A stretch of 9,371 bases of DNA from Caryophanales bacterium UBA5632 (GCA_002421405.1 DIJY01000056.1:19709-29079); one strand, 5' to 3'; counted from the stretch's first letter, positions 1-6,526 are shown. Notes: generated by a model from the letters alone, not told the origin. Numbers and translations are program-made.

Positions 1-824
1 TTTTAGATACAAAAGAAGTGATAAAAGCAAATAAAGTTGTGATCGCTCCCGGTCGTGATGGTTCACAATGGTTGTCAGATATTTGTCAAAAATTTGATAT
101 TCCCACGCATGCCAACCGAGTTGATATCGGTGTTCGCGTTGAAACAAATGATGAAATCATGGAAGAAATAAATCAACACCTCTATGAAGGTAAATTTATC
201 TATAGAACCAGTATGGGAACACAAGTTCGTACTTTTTGTTCAAATCCTTCAGGACATGTTGTTATTGAAAATCACAGTGGTACGATTCTAGCAAACGGTC
301 ACGCTTATAACAATTCAAAATTAGGGTCTAAAAACACGAATTTTGCATTATTGGTCAGTCATAATTTTACTGAACCTTTTAATCAGCCTAACGAATTCGC
401 TCATGGCGTATCAAGATTAGCTAACATGTTATCAAATGGAGCAATTATATTACAACGTTATGGTGATTTAAAAAACGGTCGGCGTTCAACTGAAAAACGA
501 ATCCGCGAAGGATTCGTCATCCCAACCTTAAAAGAAGCTGTACCGGGTGATTTAGGGCTTGTACTCCCTTACAAGACGATGAAATCAATCATGGAAATGA
601 TTGAAGCACTCGATCACGTCACACCTGGCATTGCCTCTGAACATACTTTATTTTATGGCGTTGAAGCGAAATTTTATTCCGCAAGACCGGAAGTCACTAA
701 AGAATTTGAAACCAAAGTCTCTGGATTGTATGTTGGCGGCGATGGCGCGGGAATTACCCGCGGATTAGCTCAAGCGGGGGCAAGTGGAATTTGGATTGCT
801 CGCGATATTGCTAAGAAATTTTAA
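1..824 (+). CDS. FAD-dependent dehydrogenase, COG2509 type (5' end outside window)
   Basis: This is the C-terminal part of a probable FAD/NAD(P)-binding oxidoreductase of the uncharacterised COG2509 family. The reading frame is open from base 3, before the first in-frame GTG at 18, so the true start lies to the left and about 273 residues are visible. Counting from that GTG, the visible piece contains a VVIAPGRDG segment near residues 7-15, of the kind that closes a dinucleotide-binding half. A middle region has the family-like GRRST and PGDLGLVLP stretches. Near the C-terminus (about residues 240-262) GLYVGGDGAGITRGLAQAG is a typical FAD-contacting GDG motif followed by a helix. No substrate is known to me for this family and none can be read here. 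The gene ends in TAA and is followed 13 nt later by a hairpin terminator, so it is not co-transcribed with purA by default. The family call is fairly firm; the function is open. Confidence 0.85.
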   Translation, partial: LDTKEVIKANKVVIAPGRDGSQWLSDICQKFDIPTHANRVDIGVRVETNDEIMEEINQHLYEGKFIYRTSMGTQVRTFCSNPSGHVVIENHSGTILANGHAYNNSKLGSKNTNFALLVSHNFTEPFNQPNEFAHGVSRLANMLSNGAIILQRYGDLKNGRRSTEKRIREGFVIPTLKEAVPGDLGLVLPYKTMKSIMEMIEALDHVTPGIASEHTLFYGVEAKFYSARPEVTKEFETKVSGLYVGGDGAGITRGLAQAGASGIWIARDIAKKF

Positions 825-837
825 TCAATTACCAATG

Positions 838-865
838 AAAGACCGAATGAAAACCGGTCTTTTTT
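838..865 (+). terminator. Rho-independent terminator after the COG2509 gene
   Basis: An 8-bp stem pairs AAAGACCG (838-845) with CGGTCTTT (855-862) around a 9-nt loop and runs into six T residues (860-865). It lies just after the stop codon at 824 and upstream of the purA promoter, so it separates the two transcription units. Confidence 0.85.
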
Positions 866-883
866 CTATCATCATTTCACTCT

Positions 884-911
884 TTGAAACAAAGGTGGGT
901 TGTGATATAAT
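884..911 (+). promoter_or_regulatory. Sigma-70/SigA-type promoter of purA
   Basis: TTGAAA at 884-889 is a good -35 box. A 16-nt spacer separates it from a perfect TATAAT at 906-911, which is preceded by TG at 903-904 (extended -10). Transcription would begin near 917-919 and leave a leader of only about 23 nt before the purA ATG. That is too short for a purine riboswitch. A strong purine-rich ribosome site (AAGAGGGGTGA, 926-936) fills most of the leader. The match is by eye, not by scoring. Confidence 0.8.
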
Positions 912-940
912 GAATATGGTTTCTTAAGAGGGGTGAGTTC

Positions 941-2227
941 ATGGGTAAATTAGTCGTCGTTGTCGGAACACAATGGGGCGATGAAGGTAAGGGTAAGGTC
1001 ACTGATTTTCTCGCAACCCAAGCGGATGTTGTTGTCCGTAGTCAGGGCGGAAATAATGCGGGACATACCATCCTCTTCAATCATCAAAAATTTGCATTAC
1101 ATTTTCTTCCTTCAGGAATATTAAACCCAAAAATTACGAATTACATGACCAATGGAATGGTCATTGAACCCAAGGCTTTCTTCTTAGAATTAGAAGGACT
1201 CAATAAAGTAGGAATTACTGATTATCAACTTCATATCTCCGATAGAGCTCATGTTATCATGCCTTATCATCTTGCTTTAGATGGAATTTTGGAGAATTTA
1301 AAAGGTTCAGAAGCTGTGGGAACTACCAAAAAAGGGATTGGACCCGCTTATACCGATAAAGTGTCACGAAGTGGCATTCGGATTGGTGATTTACTTCATC
1401 CTGAAATGTTAAAACAAAGACTTCGTGCTAATTTGAATTTTACCAACCGACTCCTTTTATCTTTAGGTGAAAAAGGGTTTGAATTTGATGAATTATACCC
1501 AAGTTATCTCGAATACGGCAAAAAACTTGCGCCGTATGTTTGCGATACTTCTTTGTTGTTGAATCAAGAGATTGAAGCGGGAAAACGCATTTTATTTGAA
1601 GGCGCTCAAGGCGTTATGCTTTGTATTGAACAAGGGACGTATCCCTTCGTAACGAGCAGTTCTCCTTCGGCAGCGGCTGTACCACTTAATGCCGGTATTT
1701 CTCCGATGGCTTTGACCGATGTGGTTGGTGTTACAAAAGCATATTCCACTCGCGTCGGCGGCGGCGCTTTTCCCACTGAATTTGAAGATAATATTGCAAA
1801 ACAAATCAGAGAAGTTGGTCATGAATATGGAACGACCACTGGAAGACCAAGACGGATTGGTTGGTTGGATACGGTTGTTTTAAAACATACGAAAAGAGTA
1901 TCAGGACTAACCGGATTAGCCATTATGCTTTTAGATGTCCTTTCAGGGTTAGAAACCTTAAAGATATGTACTCATTACGAACTAGATGGACGAATTATTG
2001 AATATGTCCCAGGAAACTATGCAGATTTCATTCGTGTTAATCCGATTTATCAAGAATTACCGGGATGGAATGAAGATATTACGGGAGTTCAATCATTGGA
2101 TCAACTTCCAGAAAATGCTAAAACGTATCTTCGTACAATCGAAACACTGACAGGGGTTCCCATCACCTTGTTTTCGGTCGGCCCAGACCGCACTCAAACC
2201 GTCGTCTTAAAACAAATATTTGAATAA
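941..2227 (+). CDS. purA: Adenylosuccinate synthetase
   Basis: PurA joins IMP and aspartate, using GTP, to give adenylosuccinate, the first committed step to AMP in the cytoplasm. The 428-residue length is normal for bacteria. The phosphate loop QWGDEGKGK is at residues 11-19 with the catalytic Asp14 and Lys17. NAGHT at 39-43 supplies the catalytic His42. The second family signature GIGPAYTDKVSRSGIR is at 132-147. The aspartate-binding loop GTTTGRPRRIGWLD is at 297-310, and VGPDRTQT closes the GTP site at 413-420. All catalytic residues are therefore present. Several usually conserved neighbours differ: where I expect MLDIDHGTYPFVTSS the protein has Cys228, Glu230 and Gln231, the following segment reads SPSAAAVPLN, and the usual VGxGPFPTE has Ala276 instead of Pro. 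The start is set by AAGAGGGGTGA at 926-936. It is the first gene of a two-gene unit with the aminotransferase. Confidence 0.97.
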   Translation: MGKLVVVVGTQWGDEGKGKVTDFLATQADVVVRSQGGNNAGHTILFNHQKFALHFLPSGILNPKITNYMTNGMVIEPKAFFLELEGLNKVGITDYQLHISDRAHVIMPYHLALDGILENLKGSEAVGTTKKGIGPAYTDKVSRSGIRIGDLLHPEMLKQRLRANLNFTNRLLLSLGEKGFEFDELYPSYLEYGKKLAPYVCDTSLLLNQEIEAGKRILFEGAQGVMLCIEQGTYPFVTSSSPSAAAVPLNAGISPMALTDVVGVTKAYSTRVGGGAFPTEFEDNIAKQIREVGHEYGTTTGRPRRIGWLDTVVLKHTKRVSGLTGLAIMLLDVLSGLETLKICTHYELDGRIIEYVPGNYADFIRVNPIYQELPGWNEDITGVQSLDQLPENAKTYLRTIETLTGVPITLFSVGPDRTQTVVLKQIFE

Positions 2228-2242
2228 ATTAGGAGGAAGAAA

Positions 2243-3478
2243 ATGACGAATCACATCGTTGGAAACCATGCTTTAAATAAAGTCATGGAATCTAACATCT
2301 TAAAAATTTCGCAAGAAGCCAAGGCAGCCAAAGTTATCAATCCCGAGGTGATCGACGCGACAGTAGGTATGCTTCACAAAGAGGATGGAAAACTTTTTAA
2401 ATTTATCCAAGTTGAAGAACTACTGAAAGGTTTATCAGATTCAGAAATGTATTTTTATGCACCCGTTAATGGAACAAAAGAGTTTTCAAACGGAGTCGTT
2501 GATTGGGTATTTGGCAAACATAAATCCGCGATTGCAGAAAAATTCCATATTAGCGTTATCCCCACAACTGGCGGATCAGGTGCATTAAGTAATTCTCTTT
2601 ATAATTTTAATGATTTTGGTCAATCAATGCTCGTTCCCAACTATTATTGGACGCCTTATGAAAATATCGCTGAAGAAGCGCACATTGGTGTTGAGACCTT
2701 CCAATTATATGATGAGTTTTATCATTTCAATTTAAAAGATTTTGAAGAAAAAGCAAAATCATTAGCGATTCGGCAAAATCGACTATTCTTAATTTTAAAT
2801 GATCCATGTAATAACCCGACTGGTTTTTGTTTATCGAAACAAGATTGGAAAGGAATCATCGCAATCTTAAATGAAATATCAAGAATGGATATTCCGGTTA
2901 TATTATTACATGATAGTGCCTATATTGATTATCAAATGAAGGAACACAATCAATCAAGAGATGTTTATGAAGCGTTTTTAGATTTAGATGAAAAAATATT
3001 GGCGATTATAGCGTTTAGTGGTTCCAAAACATTTTCAATGTATGGATTCCGTATTGGCGCACAATTAGGAATTTCGAAATCAAAAGCAGTGATGGATGAG
3101 TTTAATCGTGTTGGTGATTATTCGGTTCGAGCTCGTTTTTCAAGCGTTAGTCGCCCAGCGATGTCAGTCATTGGAAAAATATTTTCGAACCCTGATATTA
3201 AGTTAAAATTTATATCTGAAGTTGAAGTCGCAAAAGACTTGCTCAAAAAACGCATTGAACTATTCCGTGAGGTTGCTGAAAAGGAAAAATTGACAACGTT
3301 ACCCTATGGCGGCGGATTCTTTGTCGGTGTTGAAACACAAAACAAGAACATCTTCAATGATTTGGTTCAAGATGGAGTCTTTATTATTTCAATGCCAGGT
3401 ATGATTAGAATTGCACTCAGTTCGGTTAAACTCACAGAAATCGAAAGATTAGTTAAAATAATCAAAAAACACGTATAA
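2243..3478 (+). CDS. Class I/II PLP-dependent aminotransferase (aspartate/aromatic-like)
   Basis: This 411-residue protein is a fold-type I aminotransferase. A cofactor-phosphate loop GGSGAL lies at residues 110-115. NDPCNNPTG at 186-194 contains the PLP-contacting Asn191. HDSAY at 223-227 gives Asp224 for the pyridine nitrogen and Tyr227. SGSKTFSMYGFRIG at 259-272 holds the Schiff-base Lys262 and the phosphate-binding Arg270. Arg389 in GMIRIALSS is the expected alpha-carboxylate anchor. The NPTG...W and DSAY context recalls the AspC/TyrB subgroup, but the rest is too divergent to fix the substrate. Aspartate and phenylalanine/tyrosine transamination are the main options. AGGAGG at 2231-2236 lies six bases before the ATG, and the gene begins 15 nt after the purA stop, so the two are almost certainly co-transcribed. 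The unit converges on the aro operon. Class is firm, substrate open. Confidence 0.9.
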   Translation: MTNHIVGNHALNKVMESNILKISQEAKAAKVINPEVIDATVGMLHKEDGKLFKFIQVEELLKGLSDSEMYFYAPVNGTKEFSNGVVDWVFGKHKSAIAEKFHISVIPTTGGSGALSNSLYNFNDFGQSMLVPNYYWTPYENIAEEAHIGVETFQLYDEFYHFNLKDFEEKAKSLAIRQNRLFLILNDPCNNPTGFCLSKQDWKGIIAILNEISRMDIPVILLHDSAYIDYQMKEHNQSRDVYEAFLDLDEKILAIIAFSGSKTFSMYGFRIGAQLGISKSKAVMDEFNRVGDYSVRARFSSVSRPAMSVIGKIFSNPDIKLKFISEVEVAKDLLKKRIELFREVAEKEKLTTLPYGGGFFVGVETQNKNIFNDLVQDGVFIISMPGMIRIALSSVKLTEIERLVKIIKKHV

Positions 3479-3488
3479 AAAAACCACA

Positions 3489-3522
3489 AAAAAAAGGATT
3501 CTGAATTTTGAATCCTTTTTTT
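3489..3522. terminator. Bidirectional Rho-independent terminator
   Basis: A 13-bp stem pairs 3489-3501 (seven A then GGATTC) with 3510-3522 (GAATCC then seven T) around the 8-nt loop TGAATTTT. Read on + it ends the purA-aminotransferase unit, 10 nt after the stop at 3478. Read on - the A run becomes the T tract, so the same hairpin can end the small membrane protein gene (stop at 3544) and any read-through from aroF. Confidence 0.9.
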
Positions 3523-3543
3523 CTTATTTGATCTACCCTTTGA

Positions 3544-3759
3544 TTAAACTAAGAAAGTGACTTTACCATATAATACAATGGTAATAATATCGATGATCCA
3601 ACCAATTGTTGCACCGATGAAAATCCAAAGGATACCAATTAATATTCTTCCTTTAGCGATACGGTACAAACCATAAGCGATGCCATCAATGAATGGTAAA
3701 GCAAAAATAATCTTGCCAATCAAAGGGAGATCATCTAAAAATTTAACCCATGCGTTCAT
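3544..3759 (-). CDS. Small two-helix membrane protein, function unknown
   Basis: This 71-residue protein is highly hydrophobic. A short amphipathic start (residues 1-11, with two Asp at 9-10) leads into a first membrane segment at about 12-33, then a basic turn YRIAKGR at 32-38. A second membrane segment spans about 39-64 and contains GWIIDIITIVLYGK. The turn and the Gly-Trp-x-x-Asp ending recall TM2-domain or similar small membrane proteins of Gram-positive bacteria, but this is only a resemblance. The start is well supported: GGGAGGG lies at 3771-3765 on the minus strand, five bases before the ATG, and an extended -10 promoter lies just above it. The gene follows aroF on the same strand after 81 nt with no convincing terminator between, so it may also receive read-through from the aro operon. 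The shared hairpin at 3489-3522 ends it. I cannot assign a role. Confidence 0.8.
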   Translation of the reverse strand: MNAWVKFLDDLPLIGKIIFALPFIDGIAYGLYRIAKGRILIGILWIFIGATIGWIIDIITIVLYGKVTFLV

Positions 3760-3782
3760 ATGATCCCTCCCTTCTTAAAGTG

Positions 3783-3793
3783 ATTATATCACA
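3783..3793 (-). promoter_or_regulatory. Extended -10 promoter for the small membrane protein gene
   Basis: On the minus strand TGTGATATAAT (3793-3783) gives a perfect TATAAT with an upstream TGN. No good -35 box is seen 16-18 nt further up, as expected for an extended -10 promoter. The predicted start near 3776 leaves a very short leader carrying the GGGAGGG ribosome site. The same 11 bases occur in the purA promoter at 901-911. Confidence 0.65.
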
Positions 3794-3810
3794 GTCTTCA
3801 TAATTCTTCT

Positions 3811-3904
3811 ACCAATTCATCAAAAATGTATTTTTATTTTTTATTCTAAAGTTCGATCAATCGCTAAAGCAACTCTGCGACAATTTTTAACCAATTCATC
3901 AAAA
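3811..3904. repeat. Pair of 15-bp direct repeats spanning the aroF 3' end
   Basis: ACCAATTCATCAAAA occurs at 3811-3825 and again at 3890-3904, 79 bp apart. The right copy is inside aroF, where it encodes Phe-Asp-Glu-Leu-Val on the minus strand (residues 319-323). The left copy is just past the aroF stop. In a frame shifted by one relative to aroF, minus-strand bases 3833-3801 read KYIFDELVEEL and then a TGA stop, so the left copy also reads FDELV. This may be a relic of a coding end, a partial duplication, or chance in AT-rich DNA. Confidence 0.5.
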
Positions 3905-4857
3905 CGTTCTGGTTTAAGGGATTGTTGCCCATCAGATAAGGCTTTTTCTGGTTCTGGATGGACTTCGATGATTAAACCGTCAGCGCCAGCTGCGATGGCT
4001 GCTTTTGATAGGGATTCAATATATTCCCATCGACCGCTCGCGTGTGAAGGGTCGATAATAATTGGTAAATGCGACAATTTTTTTATGACCGGAATTGCAC
4101 TAATATCCAAAGTGTTTCTCGTTGACGTTTCAAAGGTTCTGATCCCTCTTTCACAAAGAATAACATTAGGATTTCCGCCGGCCATAATGTATTCTGCCGA
4201 CATTAACCATTCTTCAATTGTATTTGCCAAACCGCGTTTCAAAAGAATTGGTTTCATGGTTTTTCCGAGTTCTTTTAATAATGAGAAGTTTTGCATATTT
4301 CTTGCGCCAATTTGAATGATATCAACATTTTCAAGAAATGCAGGTAAATCTTCAATCGACATTAATTCACTGATAACGGGAATTTGATATTTTTCACTGG
4401 CTCTTTTCAATATAGCGAGACCTTCAGGACCCATTCCTTGGAATGAATAGGGACTGGTTCTAGGTTTATAAGCTCCAGCACGCAATATCTTGGCTCCAGA
4501 GGCTTTTACAAGCGGAGTGATGATATCAATCTGCTCTTCGCTTTCAACGGCGCAAGGACCGCCCATAATCACAATATTTTTGCCACCAATTAATACACCG
4601 CTGCAATCAACGATCGTATCATCAGGTTTAAATTTTCGGTTAACTTTCTTAAAAGGTTCTTGAACTCTTAAAACAGTATCGACGAATTTATAAGCATAAA
4701 GACTATTCGCATCAAATTTTGTTGTATCTCCAACGACACCAAATATGGTAATTGATTCACCAATGCTTTCGTGGATATTGAAGCCCATACCTTGTAACGC
4801 ACTTCTTAATATTTCTATATCTTTTTTCTCGGTACCCTCTTTAAATTTAATAATCAT
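3841..4857 (-). CDS. aroF: 3-deoxy-7-phosphoheptulonate (DAHP) synthase, type I-beta with N-terminal regulatory domain
   Basis: AroF condenses phosphoenolpyruvate and erythrose 4-phosphate to DAHP, the first step of the shikimate pathway. Residues 1-65 or so form a ferredoxin-like/ACT-like domain. The catalytic barrel follows with GGPCAVES (99-106), KPRTSPYSFQG (131-141), IGARNMQN (183-190), LLKRG (205-209), ILCERGIRTFE (233-243), DPSHASG (269-275) and EVHPEPEKALSDGQQS (298-313). The metal ligands expected for the family are present: Cys102, His272, Glu298 and Asp309. Both the length of 338 and this numbering match the Thermotoga maritima enzyme as I remember it, in which the N-terminal domain mediates tyrosine/phenylalanine inhibition. 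Feedback control here is inferred from that homology. The ATG overlaps the aroQ stop by four bases (ATGA), so translation is probably coupled. It is the last aro gene of the operon although it encodes the first enzyme. Confidence 0.97.
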   Translation of the reverse strand: MIIKFKEGTEKKDIEILRSALQGMGFNIHESIGESITIFGVVGDTTKFDANSLYAYKFVDTVLRVQEPFKKVNRKFKPDDTIVDCSGVLIGGKNIVIMGGPCAVESEEQIDIITPLVKASGAKILRAGAYKPRTSPYSFQGMGPEGLAILKRASEKYQIPVISELMSIEDLPAFLENVDIIQIGARNMQNFSLLKELGKTMKPILLKRGLANTIEEWLMSAEYIMAGGNPNVILCERGIRTFETSTRNTLDISAIPVIKKLSHLPIIIDPSHASGRWEYIESLSKAAIAAGADGLIIEVHPEPEKALSDGQQSLKPERFDELVKNCRRVALAIDRTLE

Positions 4858-5291
4858 GATTTTAGTTTCCTCTCTAGTAATAAGTCGATAGCTTCATAAT
4901 AGCCGGCGACACCCTTCCCTTTTATTTGGTAGATACAAACTGATTTGATAACTGATAATTTACGAAACTCTTCACGTTTTTCGATATCAGATAAATGCAC
5001 TTCAACCGTCGGAATGTTAATTCCCTTAATACAATCATGAAGCGCATAAGAATAATGGGTTAATGCCCCGGGATTAATAATAATACCATCAATTTTCTTG
5101 CGGTATTGTTGCATAAAATCAATTAAGCATCCTTCGTGATTCGATTGCTTAACAATGATTTTTACATCTTTTGATTTTCCATAATGGAGTAATGATTTGA
5201 CTAACTCTTCATAAGTTTCCCGGCCATAAACGTCTGGTTCGCGTTCGCCTACTAAATTTAGATTTGGACCATTAACGACTAAAATAGTCAT
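4854..5291 (-). CDS. aroQ: 3-dehydroquinate dehydratase, type II
   Basis: AroQ removes water from 3-dehydroquinate to give 3-dehydroshikimate, step 3 of the pathway. The small type II form works as a dodecamer and is unrelated to the Schiff-base type I enzyme. The 145-residue length is normal. NGPNLNLVGEREPDVYG at residues 7-23 carries the catalytic Arg17 and Tyr22. QSNHEG is at 49-54. INPGALTHYSYAL at 72-84 gives the substrate-binding Asn73 and His79. EVHLSDIEKREEFR at 97-110 supplies the general acid His99, Ser101 and substrate-contacting arginines. GKGVAGY at 125-131 closes the fold. HLSD stands where HLSN is more usual, a mild change. The gene starts 20 nt inside the 3' end of aroEK, in another frame, with GAGG nine bases before its ATG, and it ends in an ATGA overlap with aroF. 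Confidence 0.97.
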   Translation of the reverse strand: MTILVVNGPNLNLVGEREPDVYGRETYEELVKSLLHYGKSKDVKIIVKQSNHEGCLIDFMQQYRKKIDGIIINPGALTHYSYALHDCIKGINIPTVEVHLSDIEKREEFRKLSVIKSVCIYQIKGKGVAGYYEAIDLLLERKLKS

Positions 5292-6525
5292 GGAGCTTCG
5301 CCTCGATTTCTAATAAGACATCTTGTTTTTCTTTATCAATTTTTACAAGGATATCCGCATGTTTTTCATAGAATGGTTTTCTCGCCAACGCAAGTTTTTC
5401 AACATCGGCTTTTGAATTGATCAACGGACGATTTTGAATATTCTTTTCCATAATTTGATGGTAATCTTTGTCCAAATAGATAATAATACCATTTTGTTTC
5501 AGTTTTTCCATGATGTCTTGATCCAATATCATACCACCACCGGTTGAGATGATGAGATTGGTGCTTTGATAAAGGTCGGTCACAACTTTATTTTCTAAAG
5601 TTCTAAAATAGGATTCGCCTTTATTATTGAAGATATCTGATATGGATTGGTTTTCAAGCATTTCAATCAAGTTATCGGTATCAACAATCGATTTTTGGTA
5701 AATCGGCGCTAAGTTTTTTGCATAAGCGGATTTACCGGATAATGGCATGCCAATTAATACAAGATTATGTCTATTATTATTGAGTGAATCATAGATTTTT
5801 TTTGGAAGTTCGTGATTGATATTGGCGTCGTTTAAAAAGAGTTCACGACTGGCTTTCGCTTGCATGACAAGCATGTACAAACCATTATAAACTTTCGCGC
5901 CTAACGACTGCGCTTCTAGCATTAATCGAGTCCGTAAAGGATTATAAATCAAATCAAGAACAAATTCTAAATGCGTGAAACCTTTTAGTGAAAAAGCAAG
6001 TTCGTCGTCGTTATGGGGGTACATTCCAATGGGAGTGGTATTGATGATGACATTTGAATCATAGAATTGAGCAACTTCTATAAGGGAATTTTCATCTTCA
6101 TTTATTGGATTTCTACAAACGATATTAATTGATTGAGCTCCCATGTTTTTCATAAGTAATGTGGCTGTTTTTGAAGCGCCACCGTTGCCAATGATCAAAA
6201 CTTTTTGGTTTTTTATATTAATTTTATGGTATTGCAGCGTTTTGAATAAACCATAATAATCGGTATTATAACCAATTAATTTGCCATCACGCTTAATGAC
6301 CGTATTCACTGACTTGATGGTTTTTGCAATTCCATCAAGTTCATCAAGAAAAGGAATGATTTCTTCCTTATAGGGAATGGTTACATTCAACCCCGAAAAT
6401 TCTTTTGTTTTAATAAATTGTTCAATATCTTGTGTTTCCCAAATGCAGTAATTAGGATCACCTAACTGTGAGTGAATTAAAGGAGAAATAGAATGAGATA
6501 ATGATTTACCAACAAGGCCAAACAT
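5272..6525 (-). CDS. aroEK: Bifunctional shikimate dehydrogenase / shikimate kinase (AroE-AroK fusion)
   Basis: One 417-residue protein carries two consecutive pathway enzymes. Residues 1-235 or so are AroE, which reduces 3-dehydroshikimate to shikimate. Shikimate-binding SLSHSISP is at 8-15, NVTIPYK with catalytic Lys53 at 47-53, GYNTD with catalytic Asp89 at 85-89, the dinucleotide loop GNGGAS at 113-118 followed by Arg138 (suggesting NADPH), NTTPIGMYP at 162-170, and NGLYMLVMQA at 214-223. A short linker of about 20 residues leads to AroK, which phosphorylates shikimate at the 3-OH with ATP. It has the P-loop GMPLSGKS at 259-266, DTD at 282-284, GESYFRTLE with Arg308, STGGG at 327-331, the lid RPLI at 366-369, and Arg382. 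Both active sites look complete and no stop or frameshift lies between them. The ATG follows the aroC TAA after one base and there is no strong ribosome site, so coupling to aroC is likely. The AroE half is compact. Confidence 0.95.
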   Translation of the reverse strand: MFGLVGKSLSHSISPLIHSQLGDPNYCIWETQDIEQFIKTKEFSGLNVTIPYKEEIIPFLDELDGIAKTIKSVNTVIKRDGKLIGYNTDYYGLFKTLQYHKINIKNQKVLIIGNGGASKTATLLMKNMGAQSINIVCRNPINEDENSLIEVAQFYDSNVIINTTPIGMYPHNDDELAFSLKGFTHLEFVLDLIYNPLRTRLMLEAQSLGAKVYNGLYMLVMQAKASRELFLNDANINHELPKKIYDSLNNNRHNLVLIGMPLSGKSAYAKNLAPIYQKSIVDTDNLIEMLENQSISDIFNNKGESYFRTLENKVVTDLYQSTNLIISTGGGMILDQDIMEKLKQNGIIIYLDKDYHQIMEKNIQNRPLINSKADVEKLALARKPFYEKHADILVKIDKEKQDVLLEIEAKLHDYFSR

Positions 6526-6526
6526 C

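Noticed and set aside
18..20. GTG as the start of the first gene
   Set aside because: The frame is open to the window edge and the protein would lack the N-terminal FAD-binding half; the true start lies upstream.
866..940. Purine riboswitch or long regulatory leader before purA
   Set aside because: The promoter leaves only about 23 nt of leader, far too short for an aptamer plus expression platform.
1592..1822. Minus-strand open frame of 76 codons inside purA
   Set aside because: It lies opposite a firmly identified, motif-rich part of purA, has no ribosome site and resembles no protein I know.
3822..3835. Terminator between aroF and the small membrane gene
   Set aside because: AAAAAT/ATTTTT can pair but has no G-C pairs, almost no loop and no T tract on the minus strand side.
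3968..4315. Plus-strand open frame of 115 codons opposite aroF
   Set aside because: The aroF frame carries the catalytic motifs here; the antisense frame has no ribosome site and an unconvincing composition.
4983..5003. HLSD instead of HLSN in AroQ as a possible loss of function
   Set aside because: The catalytic His99, Ser101, Tyr22, Arg17 and Asn73 are present, and I believe Asp occurs at this place in other Bacillota enzymes.
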